A stretch of 64,000 bases of DNA. Origin: UBA11957 sp963603285. Its GTDB lineage: Bacteria > Bacillota > Clostridia > Lachnospirales > Lachnospiraceae. Below, in pieces: positions 43,355 through 51,894 of the stretch. The first letter of the stretch is position 1, and each line of letters begins with the position of its first letter. The position numbers and the translations under genes were made by a program. The DNA is taken from positions 86,542 through 150,541 of the forward strand of contig CAVCMG010000001.1 of assembly GCA_963603285.1 (NCBI GenBank). The letters are read 5' to 3'. Below the pieces are notes generated by a model. That model was given only the letters and a program-made list of their open reading frames with translations. It made no database searches and was not told the origin of the DNA.

Positions 43355-45529
43355 ATGAAAATCATCAAACGAAGCGGAGAAGAGGTCGTATTTGACTCCG
43401 CCAAGATCCGCCGTGCCGTTGAAAAGGCCAACAGCGAAGTTATCGAGAATGAACGACTGTCTGACTGGGAGATCGACCAGCTGACAGCCACCGTAGAAAA
43501 GATCTGCGCGTCCCGTACCCGTTCCCTGGGTGTAGAAGAGATTCAGGATCTTGTAGAGGATCAGATCATGAATTTCCGCGCATTCTCCGTGGCCAGAAAA
43601 TACATTACCTACCGCTATAAAAGAGAGCTTGTCCGCAAGTCCAATTCCACTGATGACCAGATCATGAGTCTGATCGAGTGCAACAACGAAGAGGTCAAGC
43701 AGGAAAACTCCAACAAAAATCCGGTGGTCAACAGCGTACAGCGTGACTATATGGCCGGTGAGGTCAGCAAGGATATCACCCGCCGTCTGCTGCTTCCGCC
43801 GGAGATCGTAGAGGCGCACGAGCTGGGTATCATCCATTTCCATGATGCTGATTACTTTGCCCAGCATATGCACAACTGCTGTCTGGTCAATCTCGAGGAT
43901 ATGCTGCAGAACGGTACGGTTATCAGCGAGACGATGATCGAAAAGCCGCACAGCTTCTCCACCGCCTGCAATATTGCCACACAGGCCATCGCCCAGATCG
44001 CCAGCTCACAGTACGGAGGACAGAGTATTTCCCTGGCCCATCTGGCACCGTTTGTCGATGTCAGCCGTCAGAAATACAGAAAAGCTGTCCGTGAGGAATT
44101 TGCAGCCGCCGGTATCGAGGCCAGCGAAAAGACCATGGATGAGGTTGCTGAGATGCGTCTGCGCAAAGAGGTAGAGCAGGGTGTCCAGATGATCCAGTAT
44201 CAGGTTATCACTCTGATGACCACCAATGGACAGGCACCGTTTATCACGATCTTTATGTATCTGAACGAGGTTGAGGATGGCCAGACCAGAGAAGACCTTG
44301 CCTTGATCACCAAGGAGGTTTTAAGCCAGCGTATCAAGGGTATCAAGAACGAAAAGGGCGTATATATCACACCGGCGTTCCCGAAGCTGATCTATGTTCT
44401 CGAGGAGGACAATATCCGCGAAGGCAGCCGTTACTGGGAGCTGACAAAGCTTGCCGCTGAATGTACTGCCAAGCGTATGGTACCGGATTATATTTCCGAG
44501 AAGATCATGAAACAGCTCAAGGTCGATGCCAACGGCGAAGGCCACTGCTACACCTGCATGGGCTGCAGAAGCTTCCTGACGCCGTATCTGGATGAGAACG
44601 GTAAGCCGAAATATTATGGCCGTTTCAACCAGGGCGTTGTTACGATCAACCTTGTAGACGTAGCCTGCAGCTCTGGCAAGGATATGAACCGTTTCTGGGA
44701 GATCTTTGACGAGAGACTGGCGCTGTGTAAGGAGGCGCTGATGTGTCGCCACAACAGACTGCTCGGTACACCGTCCGATGTGGCTCCGATCCTGTGGCAG
44801 TACGGTGCGCTGGCCCGTCTGAAAAAGGGTGAGACCATCGACAAGCTGCTTTACGGCGGTTATTCCACGATTTCCCTGGGCTATGCCGGACTGTGTGAGT
44901 GCGTGCGCTATATGACCGGTAAATCCCATACAGACCCGGATGCAACGCCGTTTGCACTGAAGGTCATGGAGCATATGAATGCTGCCTGCAAGAAGTGGAA
45001 GGCTGAGGAGAATATCGATTTCAGCCTGTACGGCACACCGCTGGAGTCCACGACCTACAAGTTCGCAAAATGTCTCCAGAAGCGTTTCGGCACGATCAAG
45101 GGTGTTACCGATAAGAACTACATCACCAACAGCTACCATGTACATGTCACAGAGGAGATTGATGCTTTCAAAAAGCTGAAGTTCGAAGCCCAGTTCCAGG
45201 CATTATCCCCGGGCGGTGCGATCAGCTACGTGGAAGTACCGGATATGAAGGACAATATCGACGCCGTTATCAGCGTTATGCAGTACATCTATGAGAATAT
45301 CATGTACGCTGAGCTGAATACTAAGAGCGATTACTGCCAGGTATGCGGCTACGACGGTGAGATCCAGATCAAGAACGAGGACGGCAAGCTCATCTGGGAA
45401 TGCCCGAACTGTGGAAACAGAGACCAGTCCAAATTAAACGTAGCCCGCCGTACCTGCGGCTACATCGGCACCCAGTTCTGGAACCAGGGCCGTACCCAGG
45501 AGATCAAAGAGCGCGTGCTGCATCTGTAA
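43355..45529 (+). CDS. nrdD: Anaerobic ribonucleoside-triphosphate reductase
   Basis: Class III glycyl-radical reductase making dNTPs without oxygen. 724 aa from ATG 43355 after AAGGAGAGGGTGTAC; a GTG two codons up is less likely. N-terminal ATP cone (MKIIKRSGEEVVFDSAKIRRAVEKA). Active-site region CYTCMGCRSFL. C-terminal zinc pair CQVCG/CPNCG and the glycyl-radical motif RRTCGYIGTQFW. Activated by NrdG encoded downstream. Confidence 0.97.
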   Translation: MKIIKRSGEEVVFDSAKIRRAVEKANSEVIENERLSDWEIDQLTATVEKICASRTRSLGVEEIQDLVEDQIMNFRAFSVARKYITYRYKRELVRKSNSTDDQIMSLIECNNEEVKQENSNKNPVVNSVQRDYMAGEVSKDITRRLLLPPEIVEAHELGIIHFHDADYFAQHMHNCCLVNLEDMLQNGTVISETMIEKPHSFSTACNIATQAIAQIASSQYGGQSISLAHLAPFVDVSRQKYRKAVREEFAAAGIEASEKTMDEVAEMRLRKEVEQGVQMIQYQVITLMTTNGQAPFITIFMYLNEVEDGQTREDLALITKEVLSQRIKGIKNEKGVYITPAFPKLIYVLEEDNIREGSRYWELTKLAAECTAKRMVPDYISEKIMKQLKVDANGEGHCYTCMGCRSFLTPYLDENGKPKYYGRFNQGVVTINLVDVACSSGKDMNRFWEIFDERLALCKEALMCRHNRLLGTPSDVAPILWQYGALARLKKGETIDKLLYGGYSTISLGYAGLCECVRYMTGKSHTDPDATPFALKVMEHMNAACKKWKAEENIDFSLYGTPLESTTYKFAKCLQKRFGTIKGVTDKNYITNSYHVHVTEEIDAFKKLKFEAQFQALSPGGAISYVEVPDMKDNIDAVISVMQYIYENIMYAELNTKSDYCQVCGYDGEIQIKNEDGKLIWECPNCGNRDQSKLNVARRTCGYIGTQFWNQGRTQEIKERVLHL

Positions 45530-45573
45530 AGATACACATAATATTTCATTTCAAAAAGAATACATTGTAAAGC

Positions 45574-45619
45574 GGGAACTGCTGCACCGGTACGCGTGCC
45601 GGGCAGCAGTTCCCTTTTT
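45574..45619 (+). terminator. Terminator after nrdD
   Basis: GGGAACTGCTGC (45574-45585) with GCAGCAGTTCCC (45603-45614) and TTTTT. Confidence 0.85.
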
Positions 45620-45943
45620 GGCGGTCAGATTCAACTTGAAGAGTAGAGTATTGGTAAATGTCATAAAACCTACAGTCCGACAACAATAAATATAAAAAAT
45701 ACCTAAAGAATTTGTAAAAATATAAGCAAAAAGCCATATTGAAATATGAAGAGAAACAGGATATAATAATAAGAGATGTTTGAAAGAACATCTTTTATTG
45801 ATTAAACATAAAAAGAAAGCTCCGGAGGAGATTTCTTTTACTATTCGAAATTTATGTCTTGTATTTGTGATAGAAGGAAGGAAAGAACCCAAGGTAAGAG
45901 CCCGCATCGTTATGGTGTGGGCTCTTTGGGCAGGTAAAACAAT
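45620..45943 (+). other. AT-rich gap between nrdD and nrdG
   Basis: No gene supported. It holds AGATGTTTGAAAGAACATCT followed by TTTTA (about 45775-45797) and AGAGCCCGCA...TGTGGGCTCTT (about 45897-45927), both possible terminators or leader hairpins. The short frame between them lacks coding character. It separates two genes that are usually adjacent. Confidence 0.5.
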
Positions 45944-46483
45944 ATGTATTATGGAAATATCAAAAGCTTCAGCATAGAAAACGGCGTTGGTGTCCGCGTG
46001 TCCCTCTTTGTCTCCGGCTGCCGCAACCATTGCAAAAACTGCTTCAGCCAGCAGACCTGGGCCTTCGACTTCGGCGAACCCTTCACCGAAGAAACCCGAA
46101 AAGAGCTGATCGAAGAACTCGCCCCGTCCCATATCACCGGCCTCACCATCCTCGGCGGCGAACCCTTCGAACCCGAAAACCAGAAGGACCTCCTGCCCCT
46201 CATCAAAGCCGTCAGAGAAGCCCTTCCCGATAAAACCATTTGGATGTACACCGGCTTCACCTTCGAAGAATTACACGGCGATACCCGCGGCAACTGCGGT
46301 GAACTGACACAGGAGATCTTATCCAATATCGACGTCCTCGTAGACGGCCGCTTCATCGAAGAAAAGAAAAACCTGCGCATCCGCTTCCGCGGCTCCGAAA
46401 ACCAGCGCATCATCAATATGAAAGAAACCCTGCAAACCGGTAAGCTCGTTCTTATGAACGAGCTTATGAACGAACGCAGCTGA
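45944..46483 (+). CDS. nrdG: Anaerobic ribonucleotide reductase activating protein
   Basis: Radical-SAM activase that installs the glycyl radical in NrdD. 179 aa. The cluster motif is CRNHCKNC (CxxxCxxC), then TILGGEPFEPEN and IDVLVDGRF. Codon use differs from nrdD next door: third positions are mostly C (CGC, ATC, TTC, CCC), which suggests a different history or expression. The last residues (LMNELMNERS) come from a short imperfect duplication with a small hairpin. Convergent with prs. Confidence 0.95.
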   Translation: MYYGNIKSFSIENGVGVRVSLFVSGCRNHCKNCFSQQTWAFDFGEPFTEETRKELIEELAPSHITGLTILGGEPFEPENQKDLLPLIKAVREALPDKTIWMYTGFTFEELHGDTRGNCGELTQEILSNIDVLVDGRFIEEKKNLRIRFRGSENQRIINMKETLQTGKLVLMNELMNERS

Positions 46484-46489
46484 TAAAAA

Positions 46490-46520
46490 ACGGTAAGAAG
46501 GGAGATGCCCTTCTTACCGT
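46490..46520. terminator. Bidirectional terminator nrdG/prs
   Basis: ACGGTAAGAAGGG (46490-46502) pairs perfectly with CCCTTCTTACCGT (46508-46520), A run on the left, T-rich on the right. Confidence 0.85.
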
Positions 46521-46535
46521 CCGTCTTAATTAAAC

Positions 46536-47711
46536 TTACATTTCGTGATTTTTGTATCTCGTCAGAATATTCTGTATACGATCCACCGGATTCAGCAGAC
46601 TCGAAATCGAAGCATCATGATTCAGATGCTCGATAATATACGCAATATACTTCGCCATATCACAATTGATATAGTACTCCCTCGACAGAAGCTCCGGCAT
46701 CTGATATACCAGATTCGTCGTCAGCACCTTATCAAAAATACCCTGCTCATACGCCTGGTCAAACTTCTTCAGCCCATTCGTAAACAGCCCAAACGTAGCA
46801 CACATAAAAATCTTACGCGCCCCACGGCCCTTCAGATCCTTCGCCACATCCAGAATACTGTCGCCCGAAGAAATCATATCGTCAATGATCAGAAGATCCT
46901 TCCCCGTCACATCACTGCCCAGGAACTCATGCGCCACGATCGGATTACGTCCGTTCACGATACGGGAATAGTCGCGTCTCTTGTAGAACATACCCATATC
47001 CACACCCAGGTTGTTCGCCATATAGATCGCACGTGCTGTAGCACCCTCATCCGGGCTGATCACCATCAGATGATCGGCATCGATCGTCAGATCCGGCACA
47101 TGGTTTAAAAGCCCCTTGATAAACTGGTATACCGGCTGTACCGTCTCAAAACCACCCATCGGGATCGCATTCTGCACACGCGGATCGTGCGCATCAAAGG
47201 TAATAATATTCTCCACACCCATCTGGTGCAGCTCATGCAGCATGATCGCGCAGTCCAGAGACTCACGGCCTGTACGCTTGTGCTGGCGTCCTTCATAAAG
47301 GAACGGCATGATAACGCTTAAACGGCGGGCCTTACCGGCTACAGCTGCGATCACACGCTTCAGATCCTGATAATGCTCGTCCGGAGACATATAGCTCGTC
47401 TTATTCGCAATATTATAGGAAAGACTGTTGTTGCAGACATCCACCAGAATGTAAAGGTCATCACCACGTACAGAGTCAAGCAGTGTGGCCTTGCCCTCAC
47501 CGGAGCCGAAACGAGAGGTCCTGACCGGGATCAGATAGCTGTCCTTCATATAATCCTGTGTGGCCGGATGATCGCCCAGCTCATGACAGCGGTTCTCGCG
47601 CCATTTGACCAGCTGCTCGTCCACCTTGTCGCCAAGCTCTTTGGCATTGTCAAGTACGATCAGACCCAGACGGCCCACCGGCATTACTTTTCCTAAATTC
47701 TGTTCAAACAT
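46536..47711 (-). CDS. prs: Ribose-phosphate pyrophosphokinase, long form
   Basis: PRPP synthase. 391 aa, longer than the usual roughly 315. The PRPP loop is LLIIDDMISSGDS; RRDYSRIVNGRN holds the catalytic-loop arginines, and ITFDAHDPR is the conserved metal-binding segment. The extra length sits mainly in the N-terminal third (ENRCHELGDHPATQDYMKD). This long type is found in Clostridia beside a housekeeping short one. It lies three bases after dnaC, so likely in one operon with dnaD-dnaC. RBS CAGGGGGAAAATAACGC. Confidence 0.9.
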   Translation of the reverse strand: MFEQNLGKVMPVGRLGLIVLDNAKELGDKVDEQLVKWRENRCHELGDHPATQDYMKDSYLIPVRTSRFGSGEGKATLLDSVRGDDLYILVDVCNNSLSYNIANKTSYMSPDEHYQDLKRVIAAVAGKARRLSVIMPFLYEGRQHKRTGRESLDCAIMLHELHQMGVENIITFDAHDPRVQNAIPMGGFETVQPVYQFIKGLLNHVPDLTIDADHLMVISPDEGATARAIYMANNLGVDMGMFYKRRDYSRIVNGRNPIVAHEFLGSDVTGKDLLIIDDMISSGDSILDVAKDLKGRGARKIFMCATFGLFTNGLKKFDQAYEQGIFDKVLTTNLVYQMPELLSREYYINCDMAKYIAYIIEHLNHDASISSLLNPVDRIQNILTRYKNHEM

Positions 47712-47714
47712 GCG

Positions 47715-48701
47715 TTATTTTCCCCCTGCAAATTTTTTCTGGAACCGGATATCCTTTCCGGTCAGTTTGATCATAGTGTAGTTACTGAAAATACGGGAGA
47801 AGGTACGTTCCGAATACATTTCGGAGAAAGCACCGATCTCCAGATTGGTCGAAATAATCGTCGGCTTCTTCTGCATCAGTCGTTCGTTGATCAGAAGAAA
47901 CAGCCGCGACTGGACAAAGGTATTGGTCATTTCCGTGCCGAGATCGTCAATGATCAGAAGGTCACATTCCCCCACATAATCCGGCAGATCCGGCGTATTG
48001 TCGTAGGAATGAAACGTCCGCTTAGCCAGCTCATCGAAAAGATCGTAAGCGGAAAAATAGATCACGCTGTGTCCCTGCTCAATGATCTCTCGGGCGATGC
48101 AGTGGGTCAGAAACGTCTTGCCCACGCCGGTGTGTCCGTAAAAGAACAGATTGCTGAACCGGTCCGTGAAATGCCGGGTAAAATCCAGCGCCTGGTCTCT
48201 GGCAATGCGGGCCAGCTCCAGGGAAGATTTGCCCGTGGCTTCGTCCATATCGTCTGCATCATACCACCGTTCATCAAAGGTGTCAAAGTTTTCCCGTGAA
48301 AGGATGTCGGCAAGCTTGGACTGGGCATATAATAGCTCGATCGCCGCCTGCTTGAAGCAGCTGCACTTCTTACCGTTGACAAAGCCGGTGTCTTTGCATT
48401 TCAGACAGTCATAGTGTGGCTCCAGATAATCGGCCGGATATCCATGGTCGATCAGAAGCTGCCGCCTTTCAGCAGAAAGCTTCTGTATGGTATCCTCCAG
48501 ATTCCAGTCATCCGGCTTGCCGCTTAACAGCTCCCGGGCCTTTTTGATGCTGGCGCTGCCGATCTCCCGGCCGATCTCAGCGATCCGCGGAATGCGGGCG
48601 TTGATCTCCCGAGTATGGGCCTCAAGCGTCCGCTGGTGTGCGGCCTGCCGGGCGTTGTATTGTCTCATGATCTGATCGTATTGTGGATTTGTCAGTGGCA
48701 C
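47715..48701 (-). CDS. dnaC: DnaC/DnaI-like ATPase, helicase loader
   Basis: 328 aa. An N-terminal helical part leads to a zinc-binding CLKCKDTGFVNGKKCSC, then an AAA+ domain with Walker A YGHTGVGKTFL and Walker B LLIIDDLGTE and arginine-finger region YSERTFSRI. Loads the replicative helicase. The same family also occurs as IstB of IS21, but the zinc N-terminus and the dnaD neighbour favour the replication protein. Three bases separate it from dnaD. Confidence 0.9.
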   Translation of the reverse strand: MPLTNPQYDQIMRQYNARQAAHQRTLEAHTREINARIPRIAEIGREIGSASIKKARELLSGKPDDWNLEDTIQKLSAERRQLLIDHGYPADYLEPHYDCLKCKDTGFVNGKKCSCFKQAAIELLYAQSKLADILSRENFDTFDERWYDADDMDEATGKSSLELARIARDQALDFTRHFTDRFSNLFFYGHTGVGKTFLTHCIAREIIEQGHSVIYFSAYDLFDELAKRTFHSYDNTPDLPDYVGECDLLIIDDLGTEMTNTFVQSRLFLLINERLMQKKPTIISTNLEIGAFSEMYSERTFSRIFSNYTMIKLTGKDIRFQKKFAGGK

Positions 48702-48704
48702 GGC

Positions 48705-49784
48705 TTACTCCTTTTTCCCTGCGCCCAGAAGCTGCTGTTCGAGCTTCTGGTAGTCATAGCTTCTCTGGTCAAAGTTGTTGAAACGGGACTGTGCGGCACG
48801 GTTTGGCGCGGCCTTTGGCTTTTCGGTCTTCCGGGCCTCCTTTTGTGCCTGCCGGCGGCTTTCATGCTCGGCATCGACAGCCTCGATATCCTTTCTGGTA
48901 TGTACACCGGCGTCCTTCCAGCGGCTTAAGATCCGGTCGGCGTAGGCGAAGCTGACCTTGTTGATCTGCTGGATTGTCCGGCTGCAGGCTTCACAGATCA
49001 GCTCTGTATCAAAGCCGTAGTCCTTCATCCAGCGGTCGATGGCCTGGATCTCCTGCTCGATCGGGGAACGACCGGAAACCCCGAAGGCTTTCAGTACAGA
49101 ATAATACTGCTGGGTGTACTGGCTGGACTGCTGGCGGGCCTGCTCGATGGTGCGGATACCGTCGGCATGCCAGCCAAGAGCGACGCTTTCGATGTAGCGG
49201 AAGCTCTTGTGGCCTTTGCTGACACAGTATTCCACCAGATATTCGATCAGCTCGGTGGGAAAATGCAGATCTTCATAATAATAATCCAGCGAGGTGATCT
49301 CGTTTGGCGTCAATGGCTTGCCGATATAGCTCTCCGCGATATAGAGCAGCTGGGCAAACTCCTCATCCGCTTTCAACTGGGCCAGCTTATCCCGGGAAAG
49401 GGACGCAGGCTTTGGCGGCTGTGCGGGCGCTTTGGCAGTGTAAGCCGGTGCCTCCACGGCCGGTGCCGCTTCTTCCAGCGGCTGTGCCACGGTATGCTCG
49501 GTGAGGCCAAGGGACAGGATCTGGCCATCCTTTTCTTCTATAAAAAGCAGTCCCTTCGATTTCCAGTAATGCAGGGCGCGCAGAATGTCGCCCTCGGTAC
49601 AGGCCAGCCGGTCAGCCAGGATCTCTGTGGACAGAGCGCTGTCGGCCTGTGAAAACGCCTGCAGCACGCAGAGGTAAACCTTGACGAATTCACCGTTGGC
49701 CTGGGGCATATGATCGGTCAGAAAGGTAAGGGGGACTGCCACATAGCTGCAGTCCGGTTCTTTATGTAATGCAATAGCTGCCAT
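48705..49784 (-). CDS. dnaD: DnaD-domain replication initiation protein
   Basis: 359 aa from MAAIALHKEP after GAAGGAGAGTATT; an upstream frame to 49874 is unlikely. N-terminal winged helix (FLTDHMPQANGEFVKVYLCVLQAF), a Pro/Ala linker (about 135-160), and two DnaD/DnaB-type helical domains (LLYIAESYIGKPLTPNEI..., YYSVLKAFGVSGRSPIEQE) with the YxxxIxxxW-like FAYADRILSRW tail. Works with DnaC in helicase loading. Upstream lies a DnaA-box cluster. Confidence 0.9.
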   Translation of the reverse strand: MAAIALHKEPDCSYVAVPLTFLTDHMPQANGEFVKVYLCVLQAFSQADSALSTEILADRLACTEGDILRALHYWKSKGLLFIEEKDGQILSLGLTEHTVAQPLEEAAPAVEAPAYTAKAPAQPPKPASLSRDKLAQLKADEEFAQLLYIAESYIGKPLTPNEITSLDYYYEDLHFPTELIEYLVEYCVSKGHKSFRYIESVALGWHADGIRTIEQARQQSSQYTQQYYSVLKAFGVSGRSPIEQEIQAIDRWMKDYGFDTELICEACSRTIQQINKVSFAYADRILSRWKDAGVHTRKDIEAVDAEHESRRQAQKEARKTEKPKAAPNRAAQSRFNNFDQRSYDYQKLEQQLLGAGKKE

Positions 49785-49891
49785 AATACTCTCCTTCAGG
49801 GGTTTTCCCTGTGTAGAAGTATACCACAAAGACAGCCGGTTTGAAAACAGAACACTTTCGCCGTCTTCCGGCAAAAACAGTGGACAGAAAA

Positions 49892-50254
49892 TGTGGATAA
49901 TGTGGATAACTTGTGAATAAAAATTATGGGAAACCGCAAAATAGCGAAAAAAGTTGAATTTCCGCTGTTTTTGCTGCGAAGGGTGTCGAATTTTATGTCA
50001 ACCGGTTATGCACAGAAGCATCCACATCACAAAGCGCAAAAGCTGTGCATAATTCTGTGGATAATGTGGATAACTCGGGAAAAGGGGACAAATACAGGGC
50101 TTTGAAGCGTGGAGAAAGATGTTTAAAACTTTTTTTATCGTGGGAAGCAAAGAAAAATCCCTTGGCCTGCGAAGGTGGCCGGGCGGGAAAAAAGAGAAAA
50201 AGAAAGACAGATACTGTAAAACGTGCAGTATCTGTCTGTATATGCTGTGGATAA
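49892..50254. promoter_or_regulatory. DnaA-box cluster upstream of dnaD
   Basis: Five perfect TGTGGATAA sequences at 49892, 49901, 50056, 50065 and 50246, the first four as two abutting direct pairs. One-mismatch forms at 49912 (TGTGAATAA), 50044 (TGTGCATAA) and 50006 (TTATGCACA, opposite strand). The interval between dnaD and murC has no convincing gene. Could be a DnaA-dependent control region, a DnaA titration site, or part of an origin. Confidence 0.75.
50187..50237 (-). terminator. Terminator of murC
   Basis: AGACAGATACTG (50205-50216) pairs with CAGTATCTGTCT (50226-50237); read on the minus strand it is followed by a T-rich tract. Confidence 0.75.
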
Positions 50255-50258
50255 ATTG

Positions 50259-51638
50259 TTACATGCCAAGCAGATTTTCACCGATTTTGACAACGTCACC
50301 GGCGCCCATCGTGATCAGCAGGTCACCGGAGGTACAGTGTTCCAGAAGGAAGTTTTCGATCTCGTCAAACGTCTCGAAGTAATAACATTCCTTACCGAGG
50401 GCAGCAAGCTTCTTCTGCAGATCTGCGGAGGAGATACCCAGGGTATTCTGCTCGCGGGCCGCATAGATCGGGGCCAGTACGACCTTGTCAGCCAGAGAAA
50501 GCGCATCGGCGAAAGCGTCGAGCAGGGCATAGGTACGGCTGTAGGTATGCGGCTGGAAAACGCACCACAGCGTCTTTTTGTCGCAGGCCTGGGCTGTTGT
50601 CAGCGTCGCACGGATCTCGGTCGGATGGTGGGCATAGTCGTCGATGATCGTGATACCGGCCAGCGTTCCCTTATGCTCAAAACGGCGCTTGGTGCCGCCA
50701 AAGGCTGAGAAGCCGCGCTGGATCGTCTCTGCATCAATGCCAAGGTATGTGGCCATGGCGATGACGGACAGCGCATTGGATACGTTGTGCATACCCGGAA
50801 CATGCAGGGTAAAGTGACCGATCACGGCATCCTTTCGTTTACAGGTGAAGGTGGCACAGCCGTCCTCGCCAAAGACAATATCGTCAGCAGTATAATCGCC
50901 ATTGCCGTTTAAGCTGTAGGTGATAACCTCACAGGAAAGTCCTTCGGTAACAACCTCGTATTTCGGGGTGTCCGCATTGATGATCAGCACGCCGTCATCG
51001 GGCAGCAGACCGGCAAAGCGGTGGAAGGAGTTGCGGATATCGTCGATATCCTTGAAAAAGTCCAGATGGTCCGCATCCACATTCAGTACGATGGAGATTT
51101 TCGGGAAAAAGCTTAAAAAGCTGTTGGTGTACTCACAGGCCTCGGTGATAAAGGTATCGGAATGACCGATGCGCAGGTTACCGCCGATCTCGGGTAGGAT
51201 GCCGCCGACACTGACGGTCGGATCCTTTTTGGCTTCCATAAGGACCAGGGCGGCCATGGAGGTCGTCGTGGTCTTGCCGTGCGTACCGCTGACTGCGATC
51301 GGTACCGGATAATTCTTCATGATCTGGCCGAGCAGCTGGGCGCGGGTCAGCATGGGGATATTCTTCTCGACAGCCCTTTTGTATTCCGGATTGTCCGGAT
51401 GGATGGCTGCGGTGTAGACCACGAGGTCGATATCGTCGGTGATATTTTCGGCACGCTGGCCGATGGCGATATGGGCGCCTCTGGCTTCGAGATGATGGGT
51501 AAGCTCGCTCGCCTTCTGATCGGAACCGAAGATCGTAAAGTGTCTGGTCAGAAGGATCTCTGCCAGAGAGCTCATGCTGATGCCGCCGATGCCGATAAAG
51601 TGAACATGTATAGGTGAACCAAACTGTACTTGATACAT
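50259..51638 (-). CDS. murC: UDP-N-acetylmuramate-L-alanine ligase
   Basis: Adds L-alanine to UDP-MurNAc in peptidoglycan synthesis. 459 aa. HFIGIGGISMSSLAEIL opens the N-terminal domain, the ATP loop is VSGTHGKTTTTSM, then EACEYTNSFLSF, NVDADHLDFF and the C-terminal IIDDYAHHPTEIRATL. RBS AAAGGAGTATACC. Stands alone with its own terminator. Confidence 0.97.
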   Translation of the reverse strand: MYQVQFGSPIHVHFIGIGGISMSSLAEILLTRHFTIFGSDQKASELTHHLEARGAHIAIGQRAENITDDIDLVVYTAAIHPDNPEYKRAVEKNIPMLTRAQLLGQIMKNYPVPIAVSGTHGKTTTTSMAALVLMEAKKDPTVSVGGILPEIGGNLRIGHSDTFITEACEYTNSFLSFFPKISIVLNVDADHLDFFKDIDDIRNSFHRFAGLLPDDGVLIINADTPKYEVVTEGLSCEVITYSLNGNGDYTADDIVFGEDGCATFTCKRKDAVIGHFTLHVPGMHNVSNALSVIAMATYLGIDAETIQRGFSAFGGTKRRFEHKGTLAGITIIDDYAHHPTEIRATLTTAQACDKKTLWCVFQPHTYSRTYALLDAFADALSLADKVVLAPIYAAREQNTLGISSADLQKKLAALGKECYYFETFDEIENFLLEHCTSGDLLITMGAGDVVKIGENLLGM

Positions 51639-51835
51639 GGTATACTCCTTTGCAATATGCGACCAGAAAGGCCGCAGGGGATAAAATTACCTATTTATTA
51701 TACTATGGTTAGTCAAAAAAGCAAATTTTTCTTGAAAAACATACAAAATGCCATGAAAAAATAAAGTCGAAATTTGTAATTTGGGCAAAAGTAATAAAAA
51801 GTCGGAAAAGAAAGAGAAAAAAATAAGTAAAATTG

Positions 51836-51864
51836 TTCACTAATCCCCGGCTCTGTGCTATAAT
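51836..51864 (+). promoter_or_regulatory. Sigma-A promoter for glgCD
   Basis: TTCACT (-35), 17 bases, TATAAT (-10), 30 bases ahead of the glgC start. Confidence 0.6.
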
Positions 51865-51894
51865 ATGCATATTCCTAAGACATGAGGTGAATGC

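Noticed and set aside
45780..45977. 65-codon frame in the nrdD-nrdG gap
   Set aside because: Runs through two hairpins, overlaps the nrdG start and has no recognisable features.
47715..48701. IstB transposition helper
   Set aside because: The zinc-binding N-terminal part and position after dnaD fit a DnaC/DnaI loader; no IS21 ends or IstA flank it.
49892..50254. Definite replication origin
   Set aside because: DnaA boxes are clear, but dnaA, dnaN and rpmH are not present and no unwinding element was confirmed, so only a box cluster is claimed.
50045..50254. 69-codon frame inside the DnaA-box region
   Set aside because: Composed largely of translated DnaA boxes and a terminator; no ribosome site or protein-like composition.
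51836..51894. Riboswitch before glgC
   Set aside because: Only a sigma-A promoter and a leader of about 25 bases are present, too short for an aptamer.
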